Shown here one piece after another: positions 43,301-51,919 of a DNA stretch of 64,000 bases (the stretch's first letter is position 1; every line of letters begins with the position of its first letter). Origin of the DNA: DAOSVX01 sp964447275. Its GTDB lineage: Bacteria > Bacillota_I > Bacilli_A > RF39 > UBA660. The notes under the pieces are model-generated. The model had not been told where the DNA came from. It saw only the letters and a list, made by a program, of their open reading frames with translations, and did no database searches. The stretch spans positions 61,323-125,322 of the forward strand of contig CAYURI010000001.1 in the NCBI GenBank assembly GCA_964447275.1. The letters run 5' to 3'. A program made the translations under genes and the position numbers.

Positions 43301-45223
43301 TTAATCTTTTGTATAAATAATTTTTTCTAGTGTTATTTTACCATCAACAGTTATTATTTTATAAAAATCGCCAGCTGCTATTTTATTTCCAAAATATTTT
43401 GCAATGTTCTGGCTAATATTTCCCACATCTTCAACAACAAAAACATAATCATATCCTTCAAAAGCATAATCATAATTTTGAGCAGCTGTTTTTACATAAA
43501 ATTCTGGAGGTGTATCAGATTGAGCAGATAAAAAAGCTTTAGCGTTTTCTTCGTCGGCTATAAAAATCCCAGTAGCAAAAATATTTTCGTCTAGCAATTC
43601 AAGATATAAATGATGTTGCCATAAAACGCAAGAATATGTAATAGTGTTACAATCTTTATACACAGTTAATATCTTTGGCTTTTTTGAAGAATTAGGAATA
43701 CTTTCTTTAATTATATTAGCATAGCTATTAGATAATTTATCAACCTTTTCCTCATACTTAAATTCAGTTATTTTAGGGAAGTTAAAAATAAAGGCCATAA
43801 CTAATATTGAAAGTAAAAAATAATACAAATTTAGTTTTTTTTCTTTTAAGTTGATGCTTGTTACTAAATATAATACTAAAAAGGATAATCCGCTAAAAAT
43901 AGGACACATATATCTTTCATAGCATAATATTGAACGATAAAAAATAATTGAAAAAGGAAAATATAGAAATACTGTTGATCCAACTACTGCCAGAATCACA
44001 CAAACTATTAAAGTTAAAATTGTCTTTTTTTTATTTAAAAGCAGGATTATTATCAGTACTAAGATGAAAAAAGCAGAAATATTTATTATGGTATAATGCG
44101 CTGACAATTTATTATCATTAACTAATCCTTTAGCAGTTTTTATATAATTAATGTATTTGTCTAAAAATATTTTGTCTTCTTCGGATGGTTTTAGAACAAC
44201 TTTAACAGCACTTTTTAAGCTTGAATCAACAGATGAACCACCAGTAAAATTATAGTGTTTTATAGACAGTTGCCAAGTCATAAAAATTAATATTACACCA
44301 ATAATTGGAATTAATAATTTTAAAATTAATTTAAATAAGTCTTCTTTTAATTTTATATTAATTGATTTGTATATAAACAGTTGATGAACTAAATAAGAAA
44401 AAATAACAACTAGCACTAATATAAGGCCAACTAATTTAAATAGAAGTGGCATTGTTATCGCCAAACAGAATAAAACATAAGAAAACTTATCTTTTTTAAA
44501 ATCGATAGTTGACAAATATAAAGCATAGCCAAAAGCGAAGCCAATCATAGGATCAATATAAAGAGTTTTATAATAATATAAACAATCAAATCCGCTATTA
44601 GCAAATAACATTGGTAGAAATATCATTAATATAATTCCTGGAATAATAAGCCAATACTTTTTCCAATTAATTTTTTTAGTAATCGGCATTAGCATACTTA
44701 AACCAACTATAGCATAACTTAAGAACAAATGGCTTTCAGCAAAATAGCCAACTGTTTTGGCAAAAAAGTACTGAAACAATGGCATGCCAGGAAGATAATT
44801 TGAGGAAAACAATTCACTCCCATCAAACATTAGCTTTTCAAAACTATATAAAGCTTTTGGATATGCTCCCCAAAGTCTTAATTCATCAAATAACATTACA
44901 TAATTGTTTTTTGTTATAAAGTATATAATTATTACTGCTACTGCAAAAATTAATAATCCTGGAGTAAAGAAATTAGCTATTGCTTGTTTTCTAATTTCTT
45001 TATTTTTAAAGAATCTATAAATTGAAAATATTGTTAAGATTAATGCTGAGAATAAAACAAAGTAATAACCATATCTTAATAAATTTAATATATAAAAAAG
45101 ATATAGTGATATTATTATCGAAAACATTGAAAATGGAAGCATTTCCTCATACCTTTTATTAAGAACAACACTACCAAATAAACTTCCTATAGAAATTATA
45201 ATTAAAGCTAAAATTATTCCCAT
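43301..45223 (-). CDS. GT-C-like integral membrane glycosyltransferase, copy 2
   Basis: The 640-residue membrane protein has about twelve helices and a soluble C-terminal part of about 120 residues (with CNTITYSCVLWQHHLY). The first outer loop has NNYVMLFDELRLWGAYPKAL, aligning with WDEFSHW of the copy at 37256. Both also share LPGMPLFQYFFAKT/LSGPGLFQYFCAKL and a following membrane segment. Ten bases of its start overlap the acyltransferase gene. It may use the same polyprenyl-linked sugar or a different one; no second GtrB is in the window. Confidence 0.7.
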   Translation of the reverse strand: MGIILALIIISIGSLFGSVVLNKRYEEMLPFSMFSIIISLYLFYILNLLRYGYYFVLFSALILTIFSIYRFFKNKEIRKQAIANFFTPGLLIFAVAVIIIYFITKNNYVMLFDELRLWGAYPKALYSFEKLMFDGSELFSSNYLPGMPLFQYFFAKTVGYFAESHLFLSYAIVGLSMLMPITKKINWKKYWLIIPGIILMIFLPMLFANSGFDCLYYYKTLYIDPMIGFAFGYALYLSTIDFKKDKFSYVLFCLAITMPLLFKLVGLILVLVVIFSYLVHQLFIYKSINIKLKEDLFKLILKLLIPIIGVILIFMTWQLSIKHYNFTGGSSVDSSLKSAVKVVLKPSEEDKIFLDKYINYIKTAKGLVNDNKLSAHYTIINISAFFILVLIIILLLNKKKTILTLIVCVILAVVGSTVFLYFPFSIIFYRSILCYERYMCPIFSGLSFLVLYLVTSINLKEKKLNLYYFLLSILVMAFIFNFPKITEFKYEEKVDKLSNSYANIIKESIPNSSKKPKILTVYKDCNTITYSCVLWQHHLYLELLDENIFATGIFIADEENAKAFLSAQSDTPPEFYVKTAAQNYDYAFEGYDYVFVVEDVGNISQNIAKYFGNKIAAGDFYKIITVDGKITLEKIIYTKD

Positions 45224-46260
45224 GATAAATGCTCCTTTTTAATTATTTTTATTTTAAATAACTTAATTATTTTTGTTATAAATAAACAAAATAAAATAAG
45301 TATCATTGATATTAATAATAAACCAAAATAAACTAAAATGCTAGGAATAGTTAAAAATTTAATATATTGATAGAAAAATATAAATATTAAGCTGGATATT
45401 AAATATACTTCATATGTATATTTACTTAAATAGCATACGGGTCTTAAAATATTTTTAATAATACTGTTATTAGAAACAACTAAATTATTAGTTAAAATAT
45501 AAATAGAAAATATTCCTAAGAAACCAATAATATATCTATATAAAATTATATATATTTGATTAGAAAAATTTGCTAAATTAAGTTCCATACCAAATGTATA
45601 TATATAATAGTTGTCTTTGAAGAAAAATAACATTACCAAAAATAATATTGGAATAATTATTTTAATAAATATATTTGTTTTTGTAATATCTATTTTTATT
45701 TTGTTAATATAATAACCAACTAGGAAAAATGGTAACATATATTTATAATATATAAGTAAACTACCATCTGGTAATAAGAAAATTAATAAAAAGATTATAA
45801 AATACATATATATTTTATCTTTAAATAATTTAGAAAAAATAGTAATGGTTAAAAAACACATTAATAGTGCCCAAACAAACCAATAGCCAGTAAATAAAAG
45901 ATGAAGATAATCTTTAATTAAAAGATTAAATGAAGTAAAATTATTTTTTAGAATCATCAACAGTAAACCAACCGTACTAACTATAAAAAGTGGTATTAAT
46001 ATTCGTTTAAATTTTTTAAAGATTATTTCTTTAGCACTATATTTTTTGATTGTATCGTAAAATAAGAAGCCACTTAGAAAAATAAATAAGGGCATATGAA
46101 AACTATAAATAAATTTAAAAATAGTATCTGAAAAAAAAGCAATGTTATGAGTTACATCATAATACTGAATAAAATGGCCAAAGACAACTAAAAAAATTGC
46201 TAAGCCTTTTAATATATCTATTAAAACATTTCTTTCAATTGTTTTTACTTCTTTAGCCAT
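45214..46260 (-). CDS. Acyltransferase 3 family membrane protein
   Basis: The 348-residue protein has about ten membrane helices. Its N-terminus is typical of the family: RNVLIDILKGLAIFLVVFGHFIQYY, with the key histidine in FGHF, and FSFHMPLFIFLSGFL-type wording (FIYSFHMPLFIFLSGFLFY). Family members O-acetylate or otherwise acylate extracellular polysaccharides. In this locus it most likely modifies the exported glycan. It lies between the capE-like gene and GT-C copy 2. Confidence 0.9.
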   Translation of the reverse strand: MAKEVKTIERNVLIDILKGLAIFLVVFGHFIQYYDVTHNIAFFSDTIFKFIYSFHMPLFIFLSGFLFYDTIKKYSAKEIIFKKFKRILIPLFIVSTVGLLLMILKNNFTSFNLLIKDYLHLLFTGYWFVWALLMCFLTITIFSKLFKDKIYMYFIIFLLIFLLPDGSLLIYYKYMLPFFLVGYYINKIKIDITKTNIFIKIIIPILFLVMLFFFKDNYYIYTFGMELNLANFSNQIYIILYRYIIGFLGIFSIYILTNNLVVSNNSIIKNILRPVCYLSKYTYEVYLISSLIFIFFYQYIKFLTIPSILVYFGLLLISMILILFCLFITKIIKLFKIKIIKKEHLSWE

Positions 46261-46295
46261 TAAATCACACCTTTATTTTTAACTAAAAATTAGAT

Positions 46296-47303
46296 TTACT
46301 CAAATAAATCTAATTTCTTTAATAATCCTTTCATTCCATTTATATCTAGTCTTTTAGTGTTATGAGAATTATATTCTTCTACTTCATCTAAGCATTTATC
46401 ACCTTTATTAACATATTTAGCATAGTTTAAATTTCTATTATCAGCTGGTACTCTAAAGTAATCTCCTAAGTCTTCAGCACTAACCATTTCTTCTTTAGTA
46501 ACTAATACTTCATATAGTTTTTCTCCATGTCTAGTACCAATATGTTTTATTTCAACATCAGAATGTTTTAATTCTTTAACAGCTTTAGCTAGTACTTCAA
46601 TAGTAGCTGCTGGTGCTTTTTGAACAAATAAATCACCTTGAGCACCATTTTCAAAAGCATAGATAACTAAATCTACAGCATCTTCTAGAGTCATCATAAA
46701 TCTAGTCATATCAGGATTAGTTATAGTAAGTGGTTTACCTTCCGCTATTTGATCACAGAAAAGGGGAATAACAGATCCTCTACTAGCCATAACGTTCCCA
46801 TATCTAGTACGACATATTACTGTTTGTCCTTCTTTTAAATTTCTTCCTTTTGCTACTGCAACTTTTTCCATTAAAGCTTTACTCATACCCATAGCATTAA
46901 TTGGATAAGCGGCTTTATCAGTACTTAAAACAATAACTTTTTTAACACCTTTAGCAATTGCTGCATCTAAAACATTATTAGTACCTAAAATGTTTGTCTC
47001 AACTGCTTGGACTGGAAAGAACTCACAAGATGGTACTTGTTTTAAAGCAGCGGCATGAAAGACATAGTCTACTCCTTCCATGGCTTCATTAATACTATTT
47101 TGTTCTCTAACATCCCCAATATAAAATTTGATTTTTTCATTATTATATTTTATTCTCATATCCTCTTGTTTTTTTTCATCACGAGAAAATATTCTAATTT
47201 CTTTAATACTCGTATCTAAAAATCTTTTTAATACGGCATTACCAAATGATCCTGTTCCTCCGGTTATTAATAATACTTTGTCTTTAAAAATATCTTTTGT
47301 CAT
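46296..47303 (-). CDS. capE: CapE-like UDP-GlcNAc 4,6-dehydratase/5-epimerase
   Basis: The 335-residue SDR enzyme has the nucleotide loop LLITGGTGSFGNAV, HAAALKQVPSCEFFP, STDKAAYPINAMGMSKALME (the usual SDR tyrosine is Met, as in the FlaA1/CapE/PseB group) and TRYGNVMASRGSVIPLF. It should convert UDP-GlcNAc to the 4-keto-6-deoxy-L-arabino sugar that CapF reduces. The capF gene is 13 kb downstream, in the second transcription unit. A plain inverting dehydratase serving another sugar is possible. Confidence 0.88.
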   Translation of the reverse strand: MTKDIFKDKVLLITGGTGSFGNAVLKRFLDTSIKEIRIFSRDEKKQEDMRIKYNNEKIKFYIGDVREQNSINEAMEGVDYVFHAAALKQVPSCEFFPVQAVETNILGTNNVLDAAIAKGVKKVIVLSTDKAAYPINAMGMSKALMEKVAVAKGRNLKEGQTVICRTRYGNVMASRGSVIPLFCDQIAEGKPLTITNPDMTRFMMTLEDAVDLVIYAFENGAQGDLFVQKAPAATIEVLAKAVKELKHSDVEIKHIGTRHGEKLYEVLVTKEEMVSAEDLGDYFRVPADNRNLNYAKYVNKGDKCLDEVEEYNSHNTKRLDINGMKGLLKKLDLFE

Positions 47304-47312
47304 TTTATCCTC

Positions 47313-48047
47313 CTAATTCATTTCCTTTTCATAATATTTATCACAAACTTCTTTGGTATCACCAAAAGCTTGTACTTTGCCATGATCTATCCATAATACT
47401 TTAGTGCATAATTCTCTTATAGCATTAAGTGAATGTGATACATAAAGTACTGTGGTACCACCAAGAATCATACTCATCATTTTTTGTTTACTTTTTTCTT
47501 GGAACTTAATATCTCCTACTGATAATATTTCATCGACTATTAATATTTCTGGATCAACTACTGTAGCTATTGAGAAAGCTAATTTAGCAGTCATACCTGA
47601 AGAGAAGTTTTTAACTGGAACATCTAGAAATTCTTTTAGTTCAGAAAACTCGACTATTTCATTAAACTTTTCTTCAATAAATTTCTTGGAATAACCTAGT
47701 ACAGCACCATTTAAGAAAATATTTTCTCTAGCTGTAAGTTCCATATCAAAGCCAGCTCCTAATTCAATCATTGGCGATATGACTCCATTAACTTCTACTT
47801 TGCCACTTGATGGCTTCATAACCCCACTTACAATTTTAAGTAAAGTGCTTTTGCCTGCCCCATTGGGACCAATAATACCTATTACTTCACCTTTTTTGAC
47901 TGCAAAAGAAACATCTTTTAAAGCCCAAAAGTCTTGTTTTTTAGGTCTTTTCTTTTTATCTAATAAACTTATAAAAGCTTGTTTAAAAGAAAAGTTTTTT
48001 TCAATTCCTAAATTAAAACGCATTGATACATTCTCTACTGATATCAT
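47313..48047 (-). CDS. Polysaccharide ABC exporter ATP-binding protein
   Basis: The 244-residue protein is of the Wzt/TagH type. It has Walker A GPNGAGKSTLLKI, a Q-loop region (SPMIELGAGFDMELTARENIFLNG, typical for polysaccharide exporters), the signature NFSSGMTAKLAFSIA and Walker B ILIVDEILSVGD. It ends shortly after the H-loop, so it lacks the C-terminal carbohydrate-binding domain that lets some Wzt proteins select capped chains. It energises export through the permease encoded 12 bp upstream. Confidence 0.93.
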   Translation of the reverse strand: MISVENVSMRFNLGIEKNFSFKQAFISLLDKKKRPKKQDFWALKDVSFAVKKGEVIGIIGPNGAGKSTLLKIVSGVMKPSSGKVEVNGVISPMIELGAGFDMELTARENIFLNGAVLGYSKKFIEEKFNEIVEFSELKEFLDVPVKNFSSGMTAKLAFSIATVVDPEILIVDEILSVGDIKFQEKSKQKMMSMILGGTTVLYVSHSLNAIRELCTKVLWIDHGKVQAFGDTKEVCDKYYEKEMN

Positions 48048-48059
48048 AGTTATTCTCCT

Positions 48060-48860
48060 TTAAACATAATAAATAAACTTATCTTGTTTAGCTTTAAATA
48101 TTAAAGACCCAATTATTAATGTTCCTACTGCCACCCCTAAACCGATAAGCAAATTTTCTATTGATGGCATTTTATTAAACAAGATAATTTCTCTTGCGGA
48201 ATTAATAAAAATATAAAGTGGATTAAACTTAAATATGGCTTGAATATTAGCTGGTAACATTGAGATATCATAAAATATTGGCGTAAAGTAAGTCCAAATT
48301 AAAACAACAATCCCATATATATAAAACATATCTCTTAAAAATACAGATACAGTCGAAATAATAAAACCAATTCCTACTGTAAACATAAATAAACATAAAA
48401 ATATAAATGGTAATAATAAATAATAAATATTAATTGTGCAATGAGTAGTAGCATCTCCTGTTATTAAAATAACTACTAATAAAGGAATTAATGTTAATAG
48501 AAAGTTGATTCCCACAAATAAACATTTTGATAAAGGGAAGATATATTTAGGTATATAAACTTTGTTTATTAAACCAAAATTAGTTACTACTGAAGACATT
48601 GCTGAACTACTAGCTTCACTAAAATAGTTAAACATAACTAAGCCAGTAAGTAAATATACTAGATAGTTTACGCCCTCTACTTTAAATCTAAATATTTGCG
48701 AAAACACTAATGACATAACTAACATCATTAATACTGGATATAATAAACTCCATAAAATACCTAAAATACTTCTTTTATATTTAACTTTAAAATCTCTTAA
48801 AATTAATTGTTGCATTAAAAAGGCATACTTTTTAAAATTGTAAATAACTGCTTTAAACAA
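48060..48860 (-). CDS. Polysaccharide ABC exporter permease
   Basis: The 266-residue ABC-2 permease has six membrane helices. The first cytoplasmic segment (ILRDFKVKYKRSILGILWSLLYPVLMMLVM) is the conserved entry of Wzm/TagG proteins. With the ATP-binding protein it moves a lipid-linked glycan across the membrane. Translation seems to start at TTG (48860), with AAAGG upstream; no ATG is available in the right place. A TGCTATAAT promoter precedes it, so it probably heads the main locus transcript. Confidence 0.9.
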   Translation of the reverse strand: MFKAVIYNFKKYAFLMQQLILRDFKVKYKRSILGILWSLLYPVLMMLVMSLVFSQIFRFKVEGVNYLVYLLTGLVMFNYFSEASSSAMSSVVTNFGLINKVYIPKYIFPLSKCLFVGINFLLTLIPLLVVILITGDATTHCTINIYYLLLPFIFLCLFMFTVGIGFIISTVSVFLRDMFYIYGIVVLIWTYFTPIFYDISMLPANIQAIFKFNPLYIFINSAREIILFNKMPSIENLLIGLGVAVGTLIIGSLIFKAKQDKFIYYV

Positions 48861-48902
48861 GGTTTCACTACCTTTCTTCTTTTAATATTATAGCAAACTA
48901 AA

Positions 48903-49820
48903 TTAATTAAGAAAATATAAACTACAATAAATTTTAATTAATAATTTATTTTTCTTAATAATTCTTTTCATAAAGCTTTCTTCTTTTAAATATTGACATT
49001 CTTGCCAATTAGGATAATTGGTATTTAAATAATTAAATACTTGATCAATAAATTCCATACCTAATATATGATCTTTTTGATACTTTTGTTTTAAAGCAAA
49101 AGTAATTAAAGTCTTAACATTGATGTTTTCTAAGTCTTTTTTAGGTAATTTTAATTTATTGATAATATCTAGTATTTTAAATAAATCAAATACTCTTTCA
49201 TCTAATACAGTTTGCTCACTATTGCTATGAATATTGTAATTAAATAATGGTTTATTTACTTTACTTATTTTTTTGGTATAAACTAAATAAGTTAATACAA
49301 AAGGCATATCTTCATACTTTAAGTTTAAAGGAAATAAAATATTATTTTTAATAATAACATCTCTTTTAAATAATTTAATTGGGCCCAAAGACAACTTATA
49401 TAAATTATTTAAATCAGCATCACCATTTATTGTTACTTCTTTTTTACCATATTGTTCATAAAAAGTATAATAATCTGAATATATTAAATCTGCTTTAGTC
49501 TTTAAAGCTTTTTCATATAGTTTTAAGACCATTTCTTCTTCCATAAAGTCATCTGCATCAAAAAATAAAATATATTCACCCAGAGCTTTATTTATGCCTA
49601 AATTACGGGCTTCACTAATTGATGGTTTAGATAATTCAAATACTTTAATTTTTTGATCATAAGAAGTTAGTACTTCTAAACTATTATCAGTACAACCATT
49701 TAGAATCACTAATATTTCTAAATCTTTAAAAGATTGGCTTAAAATACTATCCAAACATCTCACTAAATATTTTGAAGCATTATAAGCCGGGATAATAATA
49801 CTTATTTTAGGTTTTTTCAT
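48903..49820 (-). CDS. GT2-family glycosyltransferase
   Basis: The 305-residue GT-A enzyme has ISIIIPAYNASKYLVRCLDSIL, LVILNGCTDNS and the metal site FFDADDFMEEE. It shares the general plan of the GT2 at 33323. It is first in the locus and monocistronic or weakly linked to the exporter, with a TGTTATAAT promoter and GGTGAT close to the ATG. Its product is probably an early or primer-proximal linkage, but this is a guess from position. Confidence 0.87.
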   Translation of the reverse strand: MKKPKISIIIPAYNASKYLVRCLDSILSQSFKDLEILVILNGCTDNSLEVLTSYDQKIKVFELSKPSISEARNLGINKALGEYILFFDADDFMEEEMVLKLYEKALKTKADLIYSDYYTFYEQYGKKEVTINGDADLNNLYKLSLGPIKLFKRDVIIKNNILFPLNLKYEDMPFVLTYLVYTKKISKVNKPLFNYNIHSNSEQTVLDERVFDLFKILDIINKLKLPKKDLENINVKTLITFALKQKYQKDHILGMEFIDQVFNYLNTNYPNWQECQYLKEESFMKRIIKKNKLLIKIYCSLYFLN

Positions 49821-49835
49821 ATAATCACCAAAATA

Positions 49836-49844
49836 ATTATAACA
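49836..49844 (-). promoter_or_regulatory. Extended -10 promoter at the head of the locus
   Basis: Minus-strand TGTTATAAT (-10 49836-49841) directly follows a terminator T-tract. GGTGAT and the ATG at 49820 follow within 16 bp. Confidence 0.65.
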
Positions 49845-49845
49845 T

Positions 49846-49868
49846 AAAAAAAGACTATCTAAATAGTC
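49846..49868 (-). terminator. Terminator of the two-helix membrane protein gene
   Basis: GACTAT and ATAGTC around a 4-nt loop, then seven T on the minus strand. Confidence 0.82.
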
Positions 49869-49874
49869 CCTAAT

Positions 49875-50732
49875 TTATTTTCTTTTTTTCTTTCCCAAGC
49901 CGAATAATCTAAATGGTTTTTTAGGTTTGTATCCATAAACTAAAGGTTTTTCCTTTAGTTCATCTTCATCATCGTCTTCTTCTACTTCTTCTAAAACCGG
50001 AATATTACCTAAAGTGTCCTCGCTATAAACTGGTTTTTCTCCTCTAGCAATACTAATGTTACAAGAAATAGTTTGGTTAATATTTTTTAATAGAGTCCTA
50101 AACCCTAAAGATGTTAATTCATCTAAGTTAGCCGCAGATAAACCTCTTTTATTTATAACCATTCTATCATTTAATGGTAACCCACGTTGATTTATACGAT
50201 TTTTTTGTTGTGACTCAATTTGTGGCTCGTTTTGAAAATATAATTCGTAGTCCTCAATTTCTGTCAAAACGCCTTTGCGATGAGCACTAACTGCTTTACT
50301 AGTAATTGCTCCAAAAGAAATTAAAACTGAGGCACAAGCTACTAATGCTACAGCATTTTCTAAGCCTGTTCCACTAATTAAAAGTTCTCTAATTGGCTCA
50401 GCTATGATACTTATTCCAGCTATTACATCAATAATAATAGCAAACCCCATCATAAAGTTAGAAAATGCTTTAGCTTTTTCAAACTTATTTTTAAATAATT
50501 TCTTATGCTTTACAGCATCCCTTGCTTGTTTTTCTTTTCGACTATTAATTTGGGCTAAGTTATTTTTTTCTTCTACTTCATTAGCGTTAGGATAATAGTC
50601 TACACTACCATTAGCCGCCGTTACTTTTAAACGACTATATTGGCCAGCTTTAAGGCCTTTAACAACTTTTACTTTTCTAACAAATTCTCTACTCGCTTGG
50701 CGATCTAAAGAATATAAAGTATAATTTTTCAT
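49875..50732 (-). CDS. Two-helix membrane protein, unknown function
   Basis: I do not recognise this 285-residue protein. A basic N-terminal region (1-90) is followed by two hydrophobic helices (about 91-112 and 126-147). A long soluble part comes next, with an acidic patch (EEVEEDDDEDELKE, about 250-263) and a strongly basic end (FGLGKKKRK). Both ends are predicted to be cytoplasmic. It lies between ftsZ and the polysaccharide locus but has its own consensus promoter and terminator, so it is not cotranscribed with ftsAZ. A leader hairpin precedes its GGGGG ribosome-binding site. Confidence 0.6.
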   Translation of the reverse strand: MKNYTLYSLDRQASREFVRKVKVVKGLKAGQYSRLKVTAANGSVDYYPNANEVEEKNNLAQINSRKEKQARDAVKHKKLFKNKFEKAKAFSNFMMGFAIIIDVIAGISIIAEPIRELLISGTGLENAVALVACASVLISFGAITSKAVSAHRKGVLTEIEDYELYFQNEPQIESQQKNRINQRGLPLNDRMVINKRGLSAANLDELTSLGFRTLLKNINQTISCNISIARGEKPVYSEDTLGNIPVLEEVEEDDDEDELKEKPLVYGYKPKKPFRLFGLGKKKRK

Positions 50733-50745
50733 ATATTTTCCCCCT

Positions 50746-50766
50746 TTTTAGTGCTTTTCACTAAAA
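50746..50766 (-). promoter_or_regulatory. Leader hairpin before the gene at 49875
   Basis: TTTTAGTG and CACTAAAA pair around a 5-nt loop between the promoter and the ribosome-binding site. It may affect stability or initiation of the transcript. Confidence 0.4.
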
Positions 50767-50775
50767 GTAGTGCCT

Positions 50776-50804
50776 ATTTTAACAAAAAAATGTTAATTTG
50801 TCAA
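50776..50804 (-). promoter_or_regulatory. Promoter of the gene at 49875
   Basis: Minus-strand consensus TTGACA (50799-50804), a 17-bp spacer and TAAAAT (50776-50781). Confidence 0.78.
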
Positions 50805-50813
50805 TTTAGACAA

Positions 50814-50836
50814 GAAAAAACACAGTTTCCTGTGTT
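50814..50836 (-). terminator. ftsZ terminator
   Basis: AACACAG and CTGTGTT form a 7-bp stem with a GAAA tetraloop and a T-run on the minus strand. Confidence 0.88.
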
Positions 50837-51905
50837 AGATATCATCTCTATTTCTAAAGAATGGTGGAATATCAAGTTCACTTTCATATTCATCTTCATC
50901 TTTAGTTTTCTTAGTTACTTTCTTAGGTAATTCGTCTTCATATTCAGGTATTTTAGCTGCATCATCAAACCCAGTAGCAATAACTGTAACTACGACTTCA
51001 TCATTTAAATTTTCATTAATAACTGCGCCAAAAATCGTATTTATATCAGTATTAGCTGCTGCTCTTACAGCTTCAGCTGCATCTTCAGCTTCAAATAAAG
51101 TTAATGATTTACCACCAGTAATGTTAATAATGGCATCAGTTGCGCCTTCAATACTAGTTTCAAGTAAAGGACTTGATACTGCTGCTTTAGCAGCTTCAAC
51201 AGCTCTATTTTCACCAACAGCTGCACCAATACCAATTAAGGCGCTGCCTCTTTTTTCCATAATAGCTTTAACATCTGCAAAGTCTAGGTTTATTAAACCT
51301 GGAAAAGCAATTAAATCACTTATTGACATAACACCACGAAGTAATACTTTATCTGCTTCCAAGAAAGCATCAGTAAGGGAAGTTGTACGATCAATAATAT
51401 CTCTTAAGCGGTCATTAGGAATAACAATTAGGGTATCAACATGTTTTTTTAATTCTTCAAGACCAACTAAAGCTTGTTCCATTCTTTTTTTACCTTCAAA
51501 CCTAAATGGTTTGGTTACAATACCAACTGTTAAAGCTCCTAAACTTTGGGCTATTTCTGCTACTACAGGACTTGCTCCTGTACCAGTTCCACCACCTAAG
51601 CCACAAGTAACAAATACCATGTCAGCTCCACGTAAGGCATCTTCTATTTCACTACGTGATTCCATCGCTGCTTCTCTACCTATTTCAGGGTTAGCACCAG
51701 CTCCTAAACCATTCGTAATGTCTGAACCAATTTGTAACTTAATTTCTGCTCTACTAGCATTTAAAACTTGTAAATCAGTATTAGCAACAATAAATTCAAC
51801 ACCTTTAACACCTGATTCAATCATTCTGTTAATGGCATTACATCCACCGCCACCAACACCAATAGCTTTAATTTTCGCTATTTGATCCATTTCTAATCCA
51901 ATCAC
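50835..51905 (-). CDS. ftsZ: Cell division protein FtsZ
   Basis: This tubulin-like GTPase assembles the division ring. The N-terminal domain has GVGGGGCNAINRMI, the GTP loop GGGTGTGASPV and the T7 region IGIGAAVGENR. The C-terminal peptide ELDIPPFFRNR (conserved LDIPxFLR) recruits FtsA. A 45-residue acidic linker separates them. The ORF extends to GTG 51914, but AGGAG abuts that codon. GTG 51905 has proper spacing and is chosen; ATG 51890 is also possible. It follows ftsA by a few bases. Confidence 0.96.
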   Translation of the reverse strand: MIGLEMDQIAKIKAIGVGGGGCNAINRMIESGVKGVEFIVANTDLQVLNASRAEIKLQIGSDITNGLGAGANPEIGREAAMESRSEIEDALRGADMVFVTCGLGGGTGTGASPVVAEIAQSLGALTVGIVTKPFRFEGKKRMEQALVGLEELKKHVDTLIVIPNDRLRDIIDRTTSLTDAFLEADKVLLRGVMSISDLIAFPGLINLDFADVKAIMEKRGSALIGIGAAVGENRAVEAAKAAVSSPLLETSIEGATDAIINITGGKSLTLFEAEDAAEAVRAAANTDINTIFGAVINENLNDEVVVTVIATGFDDAAKIPEYEDELPKKVTKKTKDEDEYESELDIPPFFRNRDDI

Positions 51906-51919
51906 TTTTAGCACTCTCC

